From: Gammaproteobacteria bacterium
GTDB lineage: Bacteria; Pseudomonadota; Gammaproteobacteria; S012-40
NCBI GenBank assembly: GCA_029881255.1
Contig: JAOUMY010000001.1
Coordinates: 62,001-126,000 of the forward strand
Direction: 5' to 3'
DNA length: 64,000 nt
Shown here: positions 7,968 through 16,831 of the stretch, one piece after another
Numbering within the stretch: the first letter of the stretch is position 1
Layout: every line of letters begins with the position of its first letter
Position numbers and translations under genes: made by a program
The notes under the pieces: generated by a model
The model's database searches: none
Told to the model about the DNA's origin: nothing
Seen by the model: the letters and a program-made list of their open reading frames with translations, nothing else

Positions 7968-10394
7968 TTAATGATTAACAGCAGCCCGGCTTTCATCTCC
8001 ATTCTCTGCCACACCATCATCAAAATCTCTTGGCAATGTTATAGTAAATACCGACCCTTTATTTAACTCACTTGTTAATTCAACATCACCGCCCATAAGC
8101 CGACAAAACTTCTTACTTATTGCCAAACCTAAGCCCGTACCTGCATGATCCTGAAACTGGGCTTTTTCCACCTGAGTGAATTCATCAAAGAGGCTTTTTG
8201 CATCCTCCTCTGATATACCCACGCCAGAATCACTAACGGAAATCACAACAAGAGACTCGCCCTTTTCTTTTATTGCAGAAAAGTTGATGCCTATTGTACC
8301 TTCATGCGTGAACTTGCAGGCATTGCTCAATAGATTCAGCAGTATTTGTCTTAGCTTTACCCTGTCGGCATACATCAGAATTTTTTTATCGGGCGCATTC
8401 ACTTCCAAACGATTGCGATTCCTAAGCACCATAGGTCTCACCGTGGACACCACTTCGCCAATCAAATCGTCTAGATTGAAGTCTTCCGCTGAAACTGTCA
8501 TTTTTCCTGCTTCTATCTTAGACAAGTCAAGCACCGCATTTATTAGACTGAGCAAATTTTTTCCTGAATTACAAATCCGGTCCACATCCCCGCGAAGCTG
8601 CGCTTCTCCTGCAGGAAGCTCATCCAGTATCATTTCGCTGTAGCCAATAATCGCATTTAACGGTGTTCTCAACTCGTGACTCATATTTGCAAGAAACGCA
8701 CTCTTGGCATGATTCGCAATTTCCGCATCTTCCTTGGCGTTTTGAAGCTCTAGTTCCGCTTGCTTTCTTTCGAGAGCGACACTTACCCATTGCGCCATCA
8801 GTCCCAACAAATCTTTATCTGTTTCCTTTAGTTTTTTGTTTGGCCTGAAAGAGGCAAAATTGATTGTCCCAAATTTTTGGTCATTTACACGCAGTGGCGT
8901 GCCCATGTATGCACCCAATCGTGTCGCCAGATACCCTGGATGACTGGCGAAGTCGGTTTTTGATACATCCTTTAACAACAGCGCATCATTTTGTTCGAAC
9001 GTCAGGCCACACATCGTCTGAGAGAGTTTTAATTTTTGATTCTTTTCTAAAGACACACCTTCTGGTGCAATCACATTAACAATGGTGTTTTCGTTTTTTT
9101 CGGTATCAACCTGGCAAACTCTGCCAATTTCCAGACCAAACAACCGACAACCCAATTTCAATAGTTCATCTATTTGCTCGTCAAACGTTAGGCCTGATTT
9201 TGTCGCAACCTCATGCAAGGCTCGCATTTGTTCTGCCTGTCGGTGTTCCGATTCTTCCGCACGTTTTCGCTCAATGACTTCATTTTCCAGTTCCGACTTG
9301 GACAGTTCCAATGAGTGTCTTGAGTGTTCAATTTTATGGTTCAAACGATAAATATAGAAAACGAAAATCGCCATACCTCCCAGAAGAAGAATATCGACGA
9401 TGATCCATGCCGCATATTTTTTAAACACATCACTAAAACTGAATTTTCCGAGATCTTTATAGGGGCCTACGCGTAATTCCTTCATCAATTCGTGTACAGG
9501 CTGATAGTCCAGAGGCACTGTCCAGCCTGCGCTGTCTGCAGCACGCACTGCTTCATGATTTTGGGGGAGTCGCAATAGCGCAATGGCCACCTGCTGCGCC
9601 AGGGCCTCCAGTGTATGCTTGGTCGTAGCGAACGCCCATTCTGGATACAACTCGGTGCTGTGCGCGAAAGGAAACCCAGGGGTATTTTGAGCGTTAATTA
9701 TAAAGAAATCATTGAGATTTATTCGGCCTTCTTTCGCCATACGCTCTATGATATCTGTTCTCACAGTCCCCGCGTCTACTTTACCTTTTAAAACAGCGAG
9801 AACGATATTGTCCTGTGGAAGTCCGTTAAAAATTATCTCCGAAAACTCATCTTCTGGACGAATGTCATGGCTATAAAATGTCTTCAACGCCATCCACCAG
9901 CCGCCAAAGGCAGAGGGATGAACGGCCATAAAGGATTTCCCCTTTATATCATCCAGCGACCGTATGTCTTCACGGTCCGCGCGAGTGAAGATAAGTGCAC
10001 CGAACTTTGTATACGTACCACCCATGCGCTTGTTTCTCAGGGTGACGATTCTGGAAATGCCATGAGTCGCTTCGAGCGAAGCATAGGAGGCCGGGTTAGA
10101 CAAAACAAAGTCTACTTCTTTCTTCAGCACCGCCTCGGCTAATGTATCGTTATTCAAAGGCAGGATTTCGAAGTGGAAGCCAGGAATCATTTCGGAGAGG
10201 TATTCAGCCGTCGGTCCCCACATGCGCAAGGTTCGCTCCTCGCCACGGAGCGCAAGTACACCAACTTTTATGTGCTCAAAAATCGCCTCGCCAGCAGAGA
10301 CGGTATCCATGCCCGTTGTCAAAAGCAAAGCGGCAAGACTAAGCCATGCTTGTCTTTGGCAATTTCGTAGCAGCCTAAAAACAGGTGTTTTCAC
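7968..10394 (-). CDS. Histidine kinase with PhnD-like periplasmic sensor and GAF domain
   Basis: 808 residues from a GTG start. A signal segment (about 15-35) is followed by a phosphate/phosphonate-binding-like (PhnD family) domain (about 40-310) with [26 protein letters not shown] and [12 protein letters not shown]. One membrane helix follows (about 330-350), then a coiled coil and a GAF domain (about 395-540). HisKA has [16 protein letters not shown] and HATPase_c has [16 protein letters not shown] and [12 protein letters not shown]. The binding-protein module probably senses a small periplasmic ligand, possibly an anion, and signals across the membrane. No receiver domain or adjacent regulator is present. 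The gene is monocistronic. Confidence 0.92.
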   Translation of the reverse strand: MKTPVFRLLRNCQRQAWLSLAALLLTTGMDTVSAGEAIFEHIKVGVLALRGEERTLRMWGPTAEYLSEMIPGFHFEILPLNNDTLAEAVLKKEVDFVLSNPASYASLEATHGISRIVTLRNKRMGGTYTKFGALIFTRADREDIRSLDDIKGKSFMAVHPSAFGGWWMALKTFYSHDIRPEDEFSEIIFNGLPQDNIVLAVLKGKVDAGTVRTDIIERMAKEGRINLNDFFIINAQNTPGFPFAHSTELYPEWAFATTKHTLEALAQQVAIALLRLPQNHEAVRAADSAGWTVPLDYQPVHELMKELRVGPYKDLGKFSFSDVFKKYAAWIIVDILLLGGMAIFVFYIYRLNHKIEHSRHSLELSKSELENEVIERKRAEESEHRQAEQMRALHEVATKSGLTFDEQIDELLKLGCRLFGLEIGRVCQVDTEKNENTIVNVIAPEGVSLEKNQKLKLSQTMCGLTFEQNDALLLKDVSKTDFASHPGYLATRLGAYMGTPLRVNDQKFGTINFASFRPNKKLKETDKDLLGLMAQWVSVALERKQAELELQNAKEDAEIANHAKSAFLANMSHELRTPLNAIIGYSEMILDELPAGEAQLRGDVDRICNSGKNLLSLINAVLDLSKIEAGKMTVSAEDFNLDDLIGEVVSTVRPMVLRNRNRLEVNAPDKKILMYADRVKLRQILLNLLSNACKFTHEGTIGINFSAIKEKGESLVVISVSDSGVGISEEDAKSLFDEFTQVEKAQFQDHAGTGLGLAISKKFCRLMGGDVELTSELNKGSVFTITLPRDFDDGVAENGDESRAAVNH

Positions 10395-10719
10395 CCTATT
10401 CTTTCCTATTTTCTATATATACGTCAGACTTCCTTGGTCATATTGATACGTCTTCCATGAATGGCTCGAGCAAAAGAGCACCAATTTATCCGGACCACTG
10501 GTGCGAAGTGTATACAAACAGGCTTATTTTGCTCGCCAGATGATTTAAACGGAGGATATCCGGCTTAACTCGCAAGACTTATCGGCACAAAGTGTGAAAA
10601 TGTTTACACTTAATGTGCTTTAGAAGAAAGCTGAGTTAAACGTCGTCCAGATACTTAGAATTAGACCGGATCGAAACCACATGAGTGGGGAGAGATAAAT
10701 TTTTTGAGAGGGCATACGC
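10395..10719. other. Intergenic region upstream of the PhnD-like kinase
   Basis: 325 bases between two minus-strand genes. It should carry the promoter for the kinase at 7968. It contains a dyad at 10590-10611 and part of a hairpin at the end of the LolA-like gene. Nothing else is evident. Confidence 0.4.
10590..10611. promoter_or_regulatory. Dyad AAGTGT-N10-ACACTT, possible operator
   Basis: Two perfect 6-bp inverted half-sites with centre spacing 10, in the gap about 200 bp upstream of the PhnD-like kinase start. A further CACA/TGTG pair flanks it with a 2-base offset. Regulator-binding is inferred from symmetry alone. Confidence 0.3.
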
Positions 10720-10732
10720 TCATCGTATGCCC
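10710..10732 (-). terminator. Hairpin spanning the stop of the LolA-like gene
   Basis: A 9-bp perfect stem (GGGCATACG with CGTATGCCC) and a 5-base loop; the stop codon lies in the loop/stem. No U tract follows, so it may protect the mRNA 3' end rather than act as an intrinsic terminator. Confidence 0.45.
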
Positions 10733-11556
10733 AAGCGTAGACGTCTTTCTGAGAACATATCGTCGTCTATTCCCTGGTCAATTTTCACATGATCGATTTC
10801 AAACAACGATTGCTGCATAGTCTGGGCGTTTTTTACCGACACTTCTTTCCACATCCAGGCATTGTTTATTCTCTGCCAGGATAAGGTCTGTTTTTTTAAC
10901 GGTGCGCCTTTCCTGTCGTAGTAGTCAATTCGCGTCTTTACGCATTCCTTCGGGTCCGCAGTTTTCTTATACCAGGACTCCTTGCGACTGTAGATACTGT
11001 CTGTCTCGATAGGTATGCTTTCAACAAGGTAAAATTCGTCTCCGTCTTTATCCTTTACTATCCGAAGCAATTCATGTTTGTCCTGTTCTGGCAGACGGGG
11101 GGTAATGTCACCATAGGTCAGATCGGAGCCAAGAAAACTCTCACCGAGATCGCGTACGGACACTCGTCTCAAAGAGCGCAGGTTCGGTAGGTACACCCAC
11201 TGTTGTGCATTTTTCTCCTGGTTGTGGTCATAGCCCCAGCGCATAAACCCAGTCCCCTCTGAGTCAGGTGGATACAGTGTAAACAACACCATTTTATCCA
11301 GCAAACCCTGATCGCCTTTCATATCGCGCCATAGACGCAGATAGGTGGTGGTTCTTTTCTGACCGTTTTTTGCAGTAATCGTAATACTCATGCGAGACTG
11401 CTGATCCGATCCAGGATTTTTATTGTCACAACGACTGACGATTTCTAAGACATCCGGTTTCTCTTTAACATTAACAGCTGCCAGGGCAGATTGCGTTTCG
11501 AGGCATAGAAACGTAAACACGCCATATATAGTCAAACCACAAATAGTTTTTTTCAT
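10720..11556 (-). CDS. Outer membrane lipoprotein-sorting (LolA-like) protein
   Basis: 278 residues from the ATG at 11556, which has AAGGGA nine bases upstream; the frame is open further upstream. A signal peptide (MKKTICGLTIYGVFTFLCLE) precedes a LolA/LolB-like beta domain. Typical family features are TYLRLWRDMKGDQG, FTLYPPDSEGTGFMRW, QQWVYLPNLRSLRRVS and GESFLGSDLTYGDI. These periplasmic proteins bind lipid or hydrophobic ligands and often sit with exporters. Here the nearest neighbours are a TSUP permease and a TRAP transporter upstream on the same strand (110 bp gap), so the link is uncertain. Confidence 0.85.
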   Translation of the reverse strand: MKKTICGLTIYGVFTFLCLETQSALAAVNVKEKPDVLEIVSRCDNKNPGSDQQSRMSITITAKNGQKRTTTYLRLWRDMKGDQGLLDKMVLFTLYPPDSEGTGFMRWGYDHNQEKNAQQWVYLPNLRSLRRVSVRDLGESFLGSDLTYGDITPRLPEQDKHELLRIVKDKDGDEFYLVESIPIETDSIYSRKESWYKKTADPKECVKTRIDYYDRKGAPLKKQTLSWQRINNAWMWKEVSVKNAQTMQQSLFEIDHVKIDQGIDDDMFSERRLRLGIR

Positions 11557-11666
11557 TATTGCCATTCCCTTATACGACTTGACATTCAACAATCGGCTAT
11601 ATCAACTACACCATACGGGTGTCTATAGCATATAGACGCAAAAACAGTAAAAAGTTCCCTTCGCAC

Positions 11667-12404
11667 TTAATACATTCGTAGCAGACCTATGAGGCTTATT
11701 AACACGAGTGTCGCACCGATTACCTGCTTAAATAGCTTGTCTTTTTCTATAATGTAATCGTGTGCTTTTAACCCGAGCCAATGTCCAACAGCCACAACCG
11801 GGAGTAACATTAAGGCGGTATCCAATTGTAGCTCAACGTCAAGAGAAATAAACGTAGCTATTTTGATGCTTACCACGACAAACCAAAGCACCAAAAGTGT
11901 ATTTCTCATTTGTTGCGCAACGACGTTGCGCGAGAATACAGCAACGATAAGTGGTGCTCCGGTTAGTGAAGCCCCCGTAATATAGGCGCCAGTTCCGAGC
12001 AGAAATCGATCAAGCCATTTATTGCTACTTTTTATCACCAGTCCGGTCATCCAAGTAAACGCATAGAACAGAGTAACCGAATAGATAAAGATAAGCATTA
12101 CCCTGTTTGGCAGGCTAATCAAGCCAAATACACCCGCGATAGCCGCAGGAACAATAATAGGCAGGGTGCGAATCATATATGACCAGGCTACGTTGCGAAA
12201 ACGCGTAAGCAGTGTAAGCGCAGAAAATATCAGCAAGTGCAGGCCAATGATAGGTAACCAGAATATGGGTTGATCGTATATCAGCAACATCAGCGGTAGT
12301 GCCAGAGCCGCACCGCCAAAACCAAGCCCACTGCGCACAAAACCGGACCAGACAAAGATCAGCAGCGTCAGCAAAATTTGTGAAGTCGAAAACTCCAACA
12401 ACAT
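11667..12404 (-). CDS. TSUP-family (TauE/SafE) membrane permease
   Basis: 245 residues, with seven or eight hydrophobic segments across the whole length. It has the N-terminal family signature SGFVRSGLGFGGAALALPLM and the internal repeat-like TGAYITGASLTGAPLIVAVF. TSUP permeases move sulfite, sulfonates or organic acids across the inner membrane. It starts 29 bp after the dctM stop on the same strand, so it is probably the last gene of the TRAP operon. That would make it a helper exporter or importer for the same substrate or a breakdown product. The substrate cannot be read from sequence. Confidence 0.88.
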   Translation of the reverse strand: MLLEFSTSQILLTLLIFVWSGFVRSGLGFGGAALALPLMLLIYDQPIFWLPIIGLHLLIFSALTLLTRFRNVAWSYMIRTLPIIVPAAIAGVFGLISLPNRVMLIFIYSVTLFYAFTWMTGLVIKSSNKWLDRFLLGTGAYITGASLTGAPLIVAVFSRNVVAQQMRNTLLVLWFVVVSIKIATFISLDVELQLDTALMLLPVVAVGHWLGLKAHDYIIEKDKLFKQVIGATLVLISLIGLLRMY

Positions 12405-12433
12405 GTGGTTTACCAGAATTTGCTAGTGGGAAA

Positions 12434-13711
12434 TTAAAAGAGCATTTCAACCAGAATCAGGCTGATCCATGGCACGTAAGTAATAATCATCAGCGCCACT
12501 ATCAACACCAACATCCACGGCAAGGCGGCGCGAGTGACCTGCCCCAAAGACATTCCAGTTAGACCTGCGGCGACATAGAGATTCAGCCCTACAGGCGGCG
12601 TTATCATTCCAACCTCCATATTTGTTGTCATGATGATTCCGAGATGTATGGGATCAATACCCAAACTAACCGCAATAGGATGAAAGAGAGGCGCGAGAAT
12701 CAACAGTATCGACGATGGTTCCATAAAATCGCCAGCAAACCAAAGGATGACATTGACAAGCAATAAAAAAACGCCTGGGTTTAAGTCCTGCTCGATTACC
12801 GCTTTGGACAATTCTTGTGGGACTTGTTCTTCCGTTAAGACGTGCGCAAACAACATCGCACAGGCGATAATGAACATAATAACAGCGGTCATTTTTGCCG
12901 AATCGAGCATTACCCTGGGTACGTCTTTAAAGCCCATGTCTTTGTGAACGAATAAGGCAATAAACGCGGAATAAACAGCGGCAACTGCAGCTGCCTCAGT
13001 GGGCGTGAATACACCGCCATAAATTCCACCAACCACGACAAAAATCAAAAAAAGACCCGAAAACGCGTTACGAAAACTGATCGCAATATGTTTAAAACCT
13101 TGCCATTCATCGCGTGGCATTTTCAGCCGTCGCGCAGTTACCCAGGTTGCCAGCAGCAACAGAACCCCCACCAGAATGCCGGGTAAAATTCCTGCAATAA
13201 ACATCTTACCTACAGATTCTTCGACAGCATCGGCATAGACTATCATCGGAATAGAGGGCGGGATCAGAATCCCCATGCTGCCAGCCGTGGCGATGACCCC
13301 AACAGCGAAGCGTTTGTCATACCCGGCCTGTATCATGCCAGGAATCAGAATCGAGCCTATGGCTACCACCGTAGCGGGTGATGAACCGGAAATCGCGGCA
13401 AACAGCATACAGGCAATAACGCCGGCCATTGCTAGTCCACCGTCCATCCAACCCACCAGGGATTTGGCGAACTCTACCAGGCGCTTCGATACACCGCCGC
13501 TAGTCAAAAAATGCGAAGAAAGAATAAAGAATGGAATTGCCAGCAGCGTGGTGTGTTCCATCGTACTAAACAGTTTTTGCGCTATGATCGTCGGCGATTC
13601 TTCAGAGCCGAACATAACAAAAGACAAGGAACTCAAACCGAGACTGATAGCGATGGGAACGCCTATCAATAGCAGTATCAGTAAACCGATAAATAATCCG
13701 GCTACCGCCAT
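12434..13711 (-). CDS. dctM: TRAP transporter large permease (DctM)
   Basis: 425 residues. The open frame extends back to 13855, but the start is placed at the ATG whose A overlaps the dctQ stop (TGATG), giving the typical N-terminus MAVAGLFIGLLILLLIGVP. About twelve membrane segments are visible. Family motifs include ISGSSPATVVAIGSILIP, GSMGILIPPSIPMIVYA, GVFTPTEAAAVAAVY and GMITPPVGLNLYVAAGLTG. It is the translocating subunit that uses an ion gradient to import ligand delivered by DctP. It is coupled to dctQ and followed by a TSUP permease gene. Confidence 0.95.
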   Translation of the reverse strand: MAVAGLFIGLLILLLIGVPIAISLGLSSLSFVMFGSEESPTIIAQKLFSTMEHTTLLAIPFFILSSHFLTSGGVSKRLVEFAKSLVGWMDGGLAMAGVIACMLFAAISGSSPATVVAIGSILIPGMIQAGYDKRFAVGVIATAGSMGILIPPSIPMIVYADAVEESVGKMFIAGILPGILVGVLLLLATWVTARRLKMPRDEWQGFKHIAISFRNAFSGLFLIFVVVGGIYGGVFTPTEAAAVAAVYSAFIALFVHKDMGFKDVPRVMLDSAKMTAVIMFIIACAMLFAHVLTEEQVPQELSKAVIEQDLNPGVFLLLVNVILWFAGDFMEPSSILLILAPLFHPIAVSLGIDPIHLGIIMTTNMEVGMITPPVGLNLYVAAGLTGMSLGQVTRAALPWMLVLIVALMIITYVPWISLILVEMLF

Positions 13712-14250
13712 CAGGAGCGCTCCGTCTTTTCGATGACATGCGCTTCGTGAACGTGTAGCGCATTGCGTTTTCCGGTGATAATTTCCCAGCCCAGGAAAAG
13801 AAAATGATATAGCATCAAAGACAATCCAACCGGAATAGACACATAAGGTATCCATTGAGGAATTTGCAGATCTTCTGTCAGATCACCCCATTCATAGATT
13901 CGATAGGTATACACAAAGGAATGATAATCTACGATTGCAACAAATACGATACAACAAAGCACCGCAAGGATTAGAACAACACGACGCCAGTGATCAGAAA
14001 GACGTTCGAGTAGTATATCAATGCCGAGATGGATTCCGACCTTAACACCATGAGCGGCACCAACCAACACTACCCAGGCAAATAGATACTGTACTAACTC
14101 CAGAACCCAGATTAATCCGGTATCAAAAAGATAGCGCAATACAACATTCGTAAACAACAACATGGTTGCCGCAGCGAAAAATATGGTTATGCTAAATTTC
14201 TCGAATAAATCGATAGATCGATTAAGTAAATACATAAAACATCTTGTCAT
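13711..14250 (-). CDS. dctQ: TRAP transporter small permease (DctQ)
   Basis: About 179 residues from the ATG at 14250. An alternative ATG lies at 14235, and the frame is open to a TTG at 14286. No strong Shine-Dalgarno decides between them. Four membrane segments are visible with the DctQ hallmark FTNVVLRYLFDTGLIWVLEL and the loop HLGIDILLERL. It is the membrane partner of DctM. Its stop overlaps the dctM start by one base. A hairpin with a U-rich tail separates it from dctP. Confidence 0.88.
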   Translation of the reverse strand: MTRCFMYLLNRSIDLFEKFSITIFFAAATMLLFTNVVLRYLFDTGLIWVLELVQYLFAWVVLVGAAHGVKVGIHLGIDILLERLSDHWRRVVLILAVLCCIVFVAIVDYHSFVYTYRIYEWGDLTEDLQIPQWIPYVSIPVGLSLMLYHFLFLGWEIITGKRNALHVHEAHVIEKTERS

Positions 14251-14253
14251 TGT

Positions 14254-14279
14254 AAAAGGAGACTGCGCTCGCAGCCTCC
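14254..14279 (-). terminator. Attenuator hairpin between dctP and dctQ
   Basis: A nine-position stem with one mismatch (14258-14266 with 14271-14279) and a 4-base loop. It is followed in the minus direction by CTTTT, after the 5' neighbour dctP. It probably causes partial termination so that the binding protein is made in excess over the permeases, a common TRAP operon arrangement. Confidence 0.65.
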
Positions 14280-14291
14280 CTTTCAAATGGA

Positions 14292-15299
14292 TTATCGGCC
14301 GAGTAGCTTATTGATGTCATCTATCAAATCACCGCCTATCTCGTCACGAAACTCGCTCCACACTGGCTCGTTAGCCTTACGCCATGCGGCCTTTTCTGCT
14401 TTGCTCAATTCTACGACCTTGGCAAAGCCTTCCTCTTCGATTTTCTTGCGATCACCTACATCGGCCTCCGCTGCATATTTACGATTTGCATCGGTTGCCT
14501 CAGTCAACGCCTTTGTGACTTGCTTGCGAATGTCATCCGGCAGATTTTTCCAGAATTCATCACTGACCACAACGAGATATCCTAAATAAGAGTGATCGGA
14601 TACGCTGATGTAGTCCTGAACCTCATGAAATTTCTTTGAGTAGATATTTGACCAGGCATTTTCCTGTCCATCCACTACACCTTGACCCAAAGCGGTGTAC
14701 ACTTCTTTAAATGGCAGTTTTTGCGGCGTTCCACCGAGATGACTAATCATAGAAGCGGCAATATTAGAAGACTGGATGCGAAATTTTTTGCCTGTAAAAT
14801 CGGCTGGAACAGCACGCAGGGGCTTATCACCTTTGGTAGAGAACACCTTCATGCCATTGTCCCATACCGTCAACGCATGCAAGCCTTTTTTATCTAGGCC
14901 AGTGGTCAGACGATCCATTAACGGAGAGTCCACTAATTTATGGACATCGGCGATATCGCCAAACAGATAAGGCAGATCGAATGCCTGAAGCGTTTGGGAA
15001 AACTTTACAAATTTTGACAAACTGGGCGCAGCCATAATCCCCGTCGTTTTGCTGGAACTGAGTCGCATTGCCTCCAGAACTTTGTTGTCATCATACAACT
15101 GCGAATTGGGAAACACCTCTACCTTAACGCGACCATTGGTGTGCTTGTTTACAAGTTCAGCAAATAGATCGGCAGCTCTCCCCTTAGGCGTTCCGGGAGC
15201 TACCACATGAGAATACTTGATTGTATAATCCGCAGCGTAGACCTGCATTCCCAACAACGATAGAACCACTAGTAAAAACAGGCGATAGAACACTTTCAT
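14292..15299 (-). CDS. dctP: TRAP transporter substrate-binding protein (DctP)
   Basis: 335 residues from the ATG at 15299, which has AAGGAG six bases upstream; an in-frame upstream ATG at 15314 is less likely. A signal peptide (about 1-22) precedes a DctP fold: YTIKYSHVVAPGTPKGRAAD, EVFPNSQLYDD, GKKFRIQSSNIAASMISHLG, LGQGVVDGQENAWSNIY. The conserved Arg of the family (KFRIQ, about residue 165) usually binds a carboxylate, so an organic acid is the likely ligand. It is the first gene of dctP-dctQ-dctM-TSUP. Confidence 0.95.
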   Translation of the reverse strand: MKVFYRLFLLVVLSLLGMQVYAADYTIKYSHVVAPGTPKGRAADLFAELVNKHTNGRVKVEVFPNSQLYDDNKVLEAMRLSSSKTTGIMAAPSLSKFVKFSQTLQAFDLPYLFGDIADVHKLVDSPLMDRLTTGLDKKGLHALTVWDNGMKVFSTKGDKPLRAVPADFTGKKFRIQSSNIAASMISHLGGTPQKLPFKEVYTALGQGVVDGQENAWSNIYSKKFHEVQDYISVSDHSYLGYLVVVSDEFWKNLPDDIRKQVTKALTEATDANRKYAAEADVGDRKKIEEEGFAKVVELSKAEKAAWRKANEPVWSEFRDEIGGDLIDDINKLLGR

Positions 15300-15473
15300 T
15301 CCGTTCTCCTTCATAACATTCAGATGTAGGCTCAGTTTCGGACATGATCCTTATCGTTATGTTTTTCCAAAACATTGAATCAACATTAGCAGGGAATATA
15401 CAAATTACCAGAGGAATACTTCCACACTATTTGCGATATAGAAGTTGCACCATAGTTTAGTTAATTTTCGCAT

Positions 15474-16226
15474 TCACTCTGATGAAGGCATTACGAGTTT
15501 GCCATTGAGGATGAGGTCTTGATAGTGCGCCAGGTCATTTTCATTGTCTACTTCTCCCCAGCCTGGATCAGTAGGTACTGCGTATATTCTTTCACCGCGC
15601 GCAATCAATTGTGACAATAGCCCCGTCATATCGAGGCGATTAAACTCCTCGTGGCTCAATTCTGAAGCATATGTCTTCACAGATTGCCAGGCTTGAGGTG
15701 TTAGTTTTAGCAAGCCCATATATTGCCCCTCAATTTGAGACAAATTGTCAGGCTTGTTTCCAATTTCAATCAGCCTGCCGGTGTCGTCTTGACGAAAGGT
15801 CTCGGCATCCGACAGAGGATCACTAAACCGTCCCTGCCACAAACTCAGCCAGTCTGGATCATAGGAAATCAGAAATTTGTGAGTGTTTTCGATCAATCTC
15901 TTTACGGTCGCAGCGGGATAAAATATGTCCGCATACGATACGATACACGGTGACCGACTCAGCCAGTCATCGGCCGCGAACAAAGATGCAACCATATTGG
16001 TTTCTGACCATTGGGAATTGTGAAAACATTTCAGGCCTTGGTCTTCTATCATTTCACTTTTATAGCCAGTAACAACGGCTATTTCATCAATTCCCGCCAT
16101 GCGCAATGCCGACGTTTGCCATTGGAGCAAGCTTCTTCCGGCCAATTCGACTAGACATTTCGGGCGGTCTGACGTTGCCGACTTCATTCGACTTCCTCTA
16201 CCCGCCGCAAGAATTATTGCCCTCAA
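15474..16226 (-). CDS. MobA-like nucleotidyltransferase, Cj1416-type (glutamine phosphate cytidylyltransferase candidate)
   Basis: 250 residues. The N-terminus MRAIILAAGRGSRMKSATSD is the NTP-binding signature of sugar-phosphate nucleotidyltransferases, followed by PKCLVELAGRSLLQWQ, a VSYADIFY metal-site strand and a C-terminal GWGEVDNENDLAHYQ. It starts at a TTG overlapping the stop of the glutamine amidotransferase gene. It is the last gene of a five-gene operon whose set matches C. jejuni Cj1415-Cj1419. There the homologue Cj1416 joins CTP to L-glutamine phosphate in methyl-phosphoramidate synthesis. The assignment to that reaction rests on gene context. On its own the sequence would only support a nucleotidyltransferase. 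Confidence 0.85.
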   Translation of the reverse strand: MRAIILAAGRGSRMKSATSDRPKCLVELAGRSLLQWQTSALRMAGIDEIAVVTGYKSEMIEDQGLKCFHNSQWSETNMVASLFAADDWLSRSPCIVSYADIFYPAATVKRLIENTHKFLISYDPDWLSLWQGRFSDPLSDAETFRQDDTGRLIEIGNKPDNLSQIEGQYMGLLKLTPQAWQSVKTYASELSHEEFNRLDMTGLLSQLIARGERIYAVPTDPGWGEVDNENDLAHYQDLILNGKLVMPSSE

Positions 16227-16831
16227 TTCTTCACTCCATCAAACCACTTTCTAAATAGCAGAACATCTTTTTGATCGGTCGGTAATTGACGTTCTGGATG
16301 CCACATAATTCCCATGATGGGCAATGTTTCGTGTTGGACTGCTTCAATAACACCATCTTCTGCCTGCGCCACAATTTTCAATGGCGAAACGGAATGCCGG
16401 GCCGCTAATCGATGATAGCTATTTACTGAATGACGCGCCTCATCACCCGAAACTCTGTGGCTTTCATTGATATGTCCCGTGACTGACACAAGCGAAACAC
16501 CGAAATAGTGTTGTATTGCCTGCATGCCTCGGCATACACCCATCATTGGCTTTTTATTGTTAATGCAGTATTCAATCAGGTATGTTTCGAGGTCGTCACG
16601 CTCAGGCGTTTCACCGCCATATGTTACGAGATCATTTCCGCCTGATAACAAAACACCTACTGGGTTAACTTTCTTGAACAACCCTTCCACTGCAAACCTG
16701 CTGTTAGGCAAAACCAGTGGAAGATAACCAATGCTTTGTAGAAACATCGTCCACCGCTGGTCTAAGCAATCGCGTCTCTCCTCATAATCGTTTTCGTTGG
16801 CGACGCGTTGGGTTATTGCAAGCAGTTTCAC
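16223..16831 (-). CDS. Class I glutamine amidotransferase-like hydrolase, Cj1417-type
   Basis: 202 residues, GTG start overlapping the stop of the kinase gene (GTGA). It is a class I amidotransferase/peptidase C26 fold: LLSGGNDLVTYGG, the nucleophile elbow MMGVCRGMQAIQ (Cys100), and the His-Glu pair in GIMWHPERQ (His178, Glu180). The complete triad suggests an active enzyme. In C. jejuni the same-size Cj1417 cleaves glutamate from the CDP-linked glutamine phosphoramidate to free cytidine diphosphoramidate; context here supports that role. The main alternative is a gamma-glutamyl polyamine or GABA hydrolase (PuuD-like), which also belongs to this fold. Confidence 0.86.
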   Translation of the reverse strand: MKLLAITQRVANENDYEERRDCLDQRWTMFLQSIGYLPLVLPNSRFAVEGLFKKVNPVGVLLSGGNDLVTYGGETPERDDLETYLIEYCINNKKPMMGVCRGMQAIQHYFGVSLVSVTGHINESHRVSGDEARHSVNSYHRLAARHSVSPLKIVAQAEDGVIEAVQHETLPIMGIMWHPERQLPTDQKDVLLFRKWFDGVKN

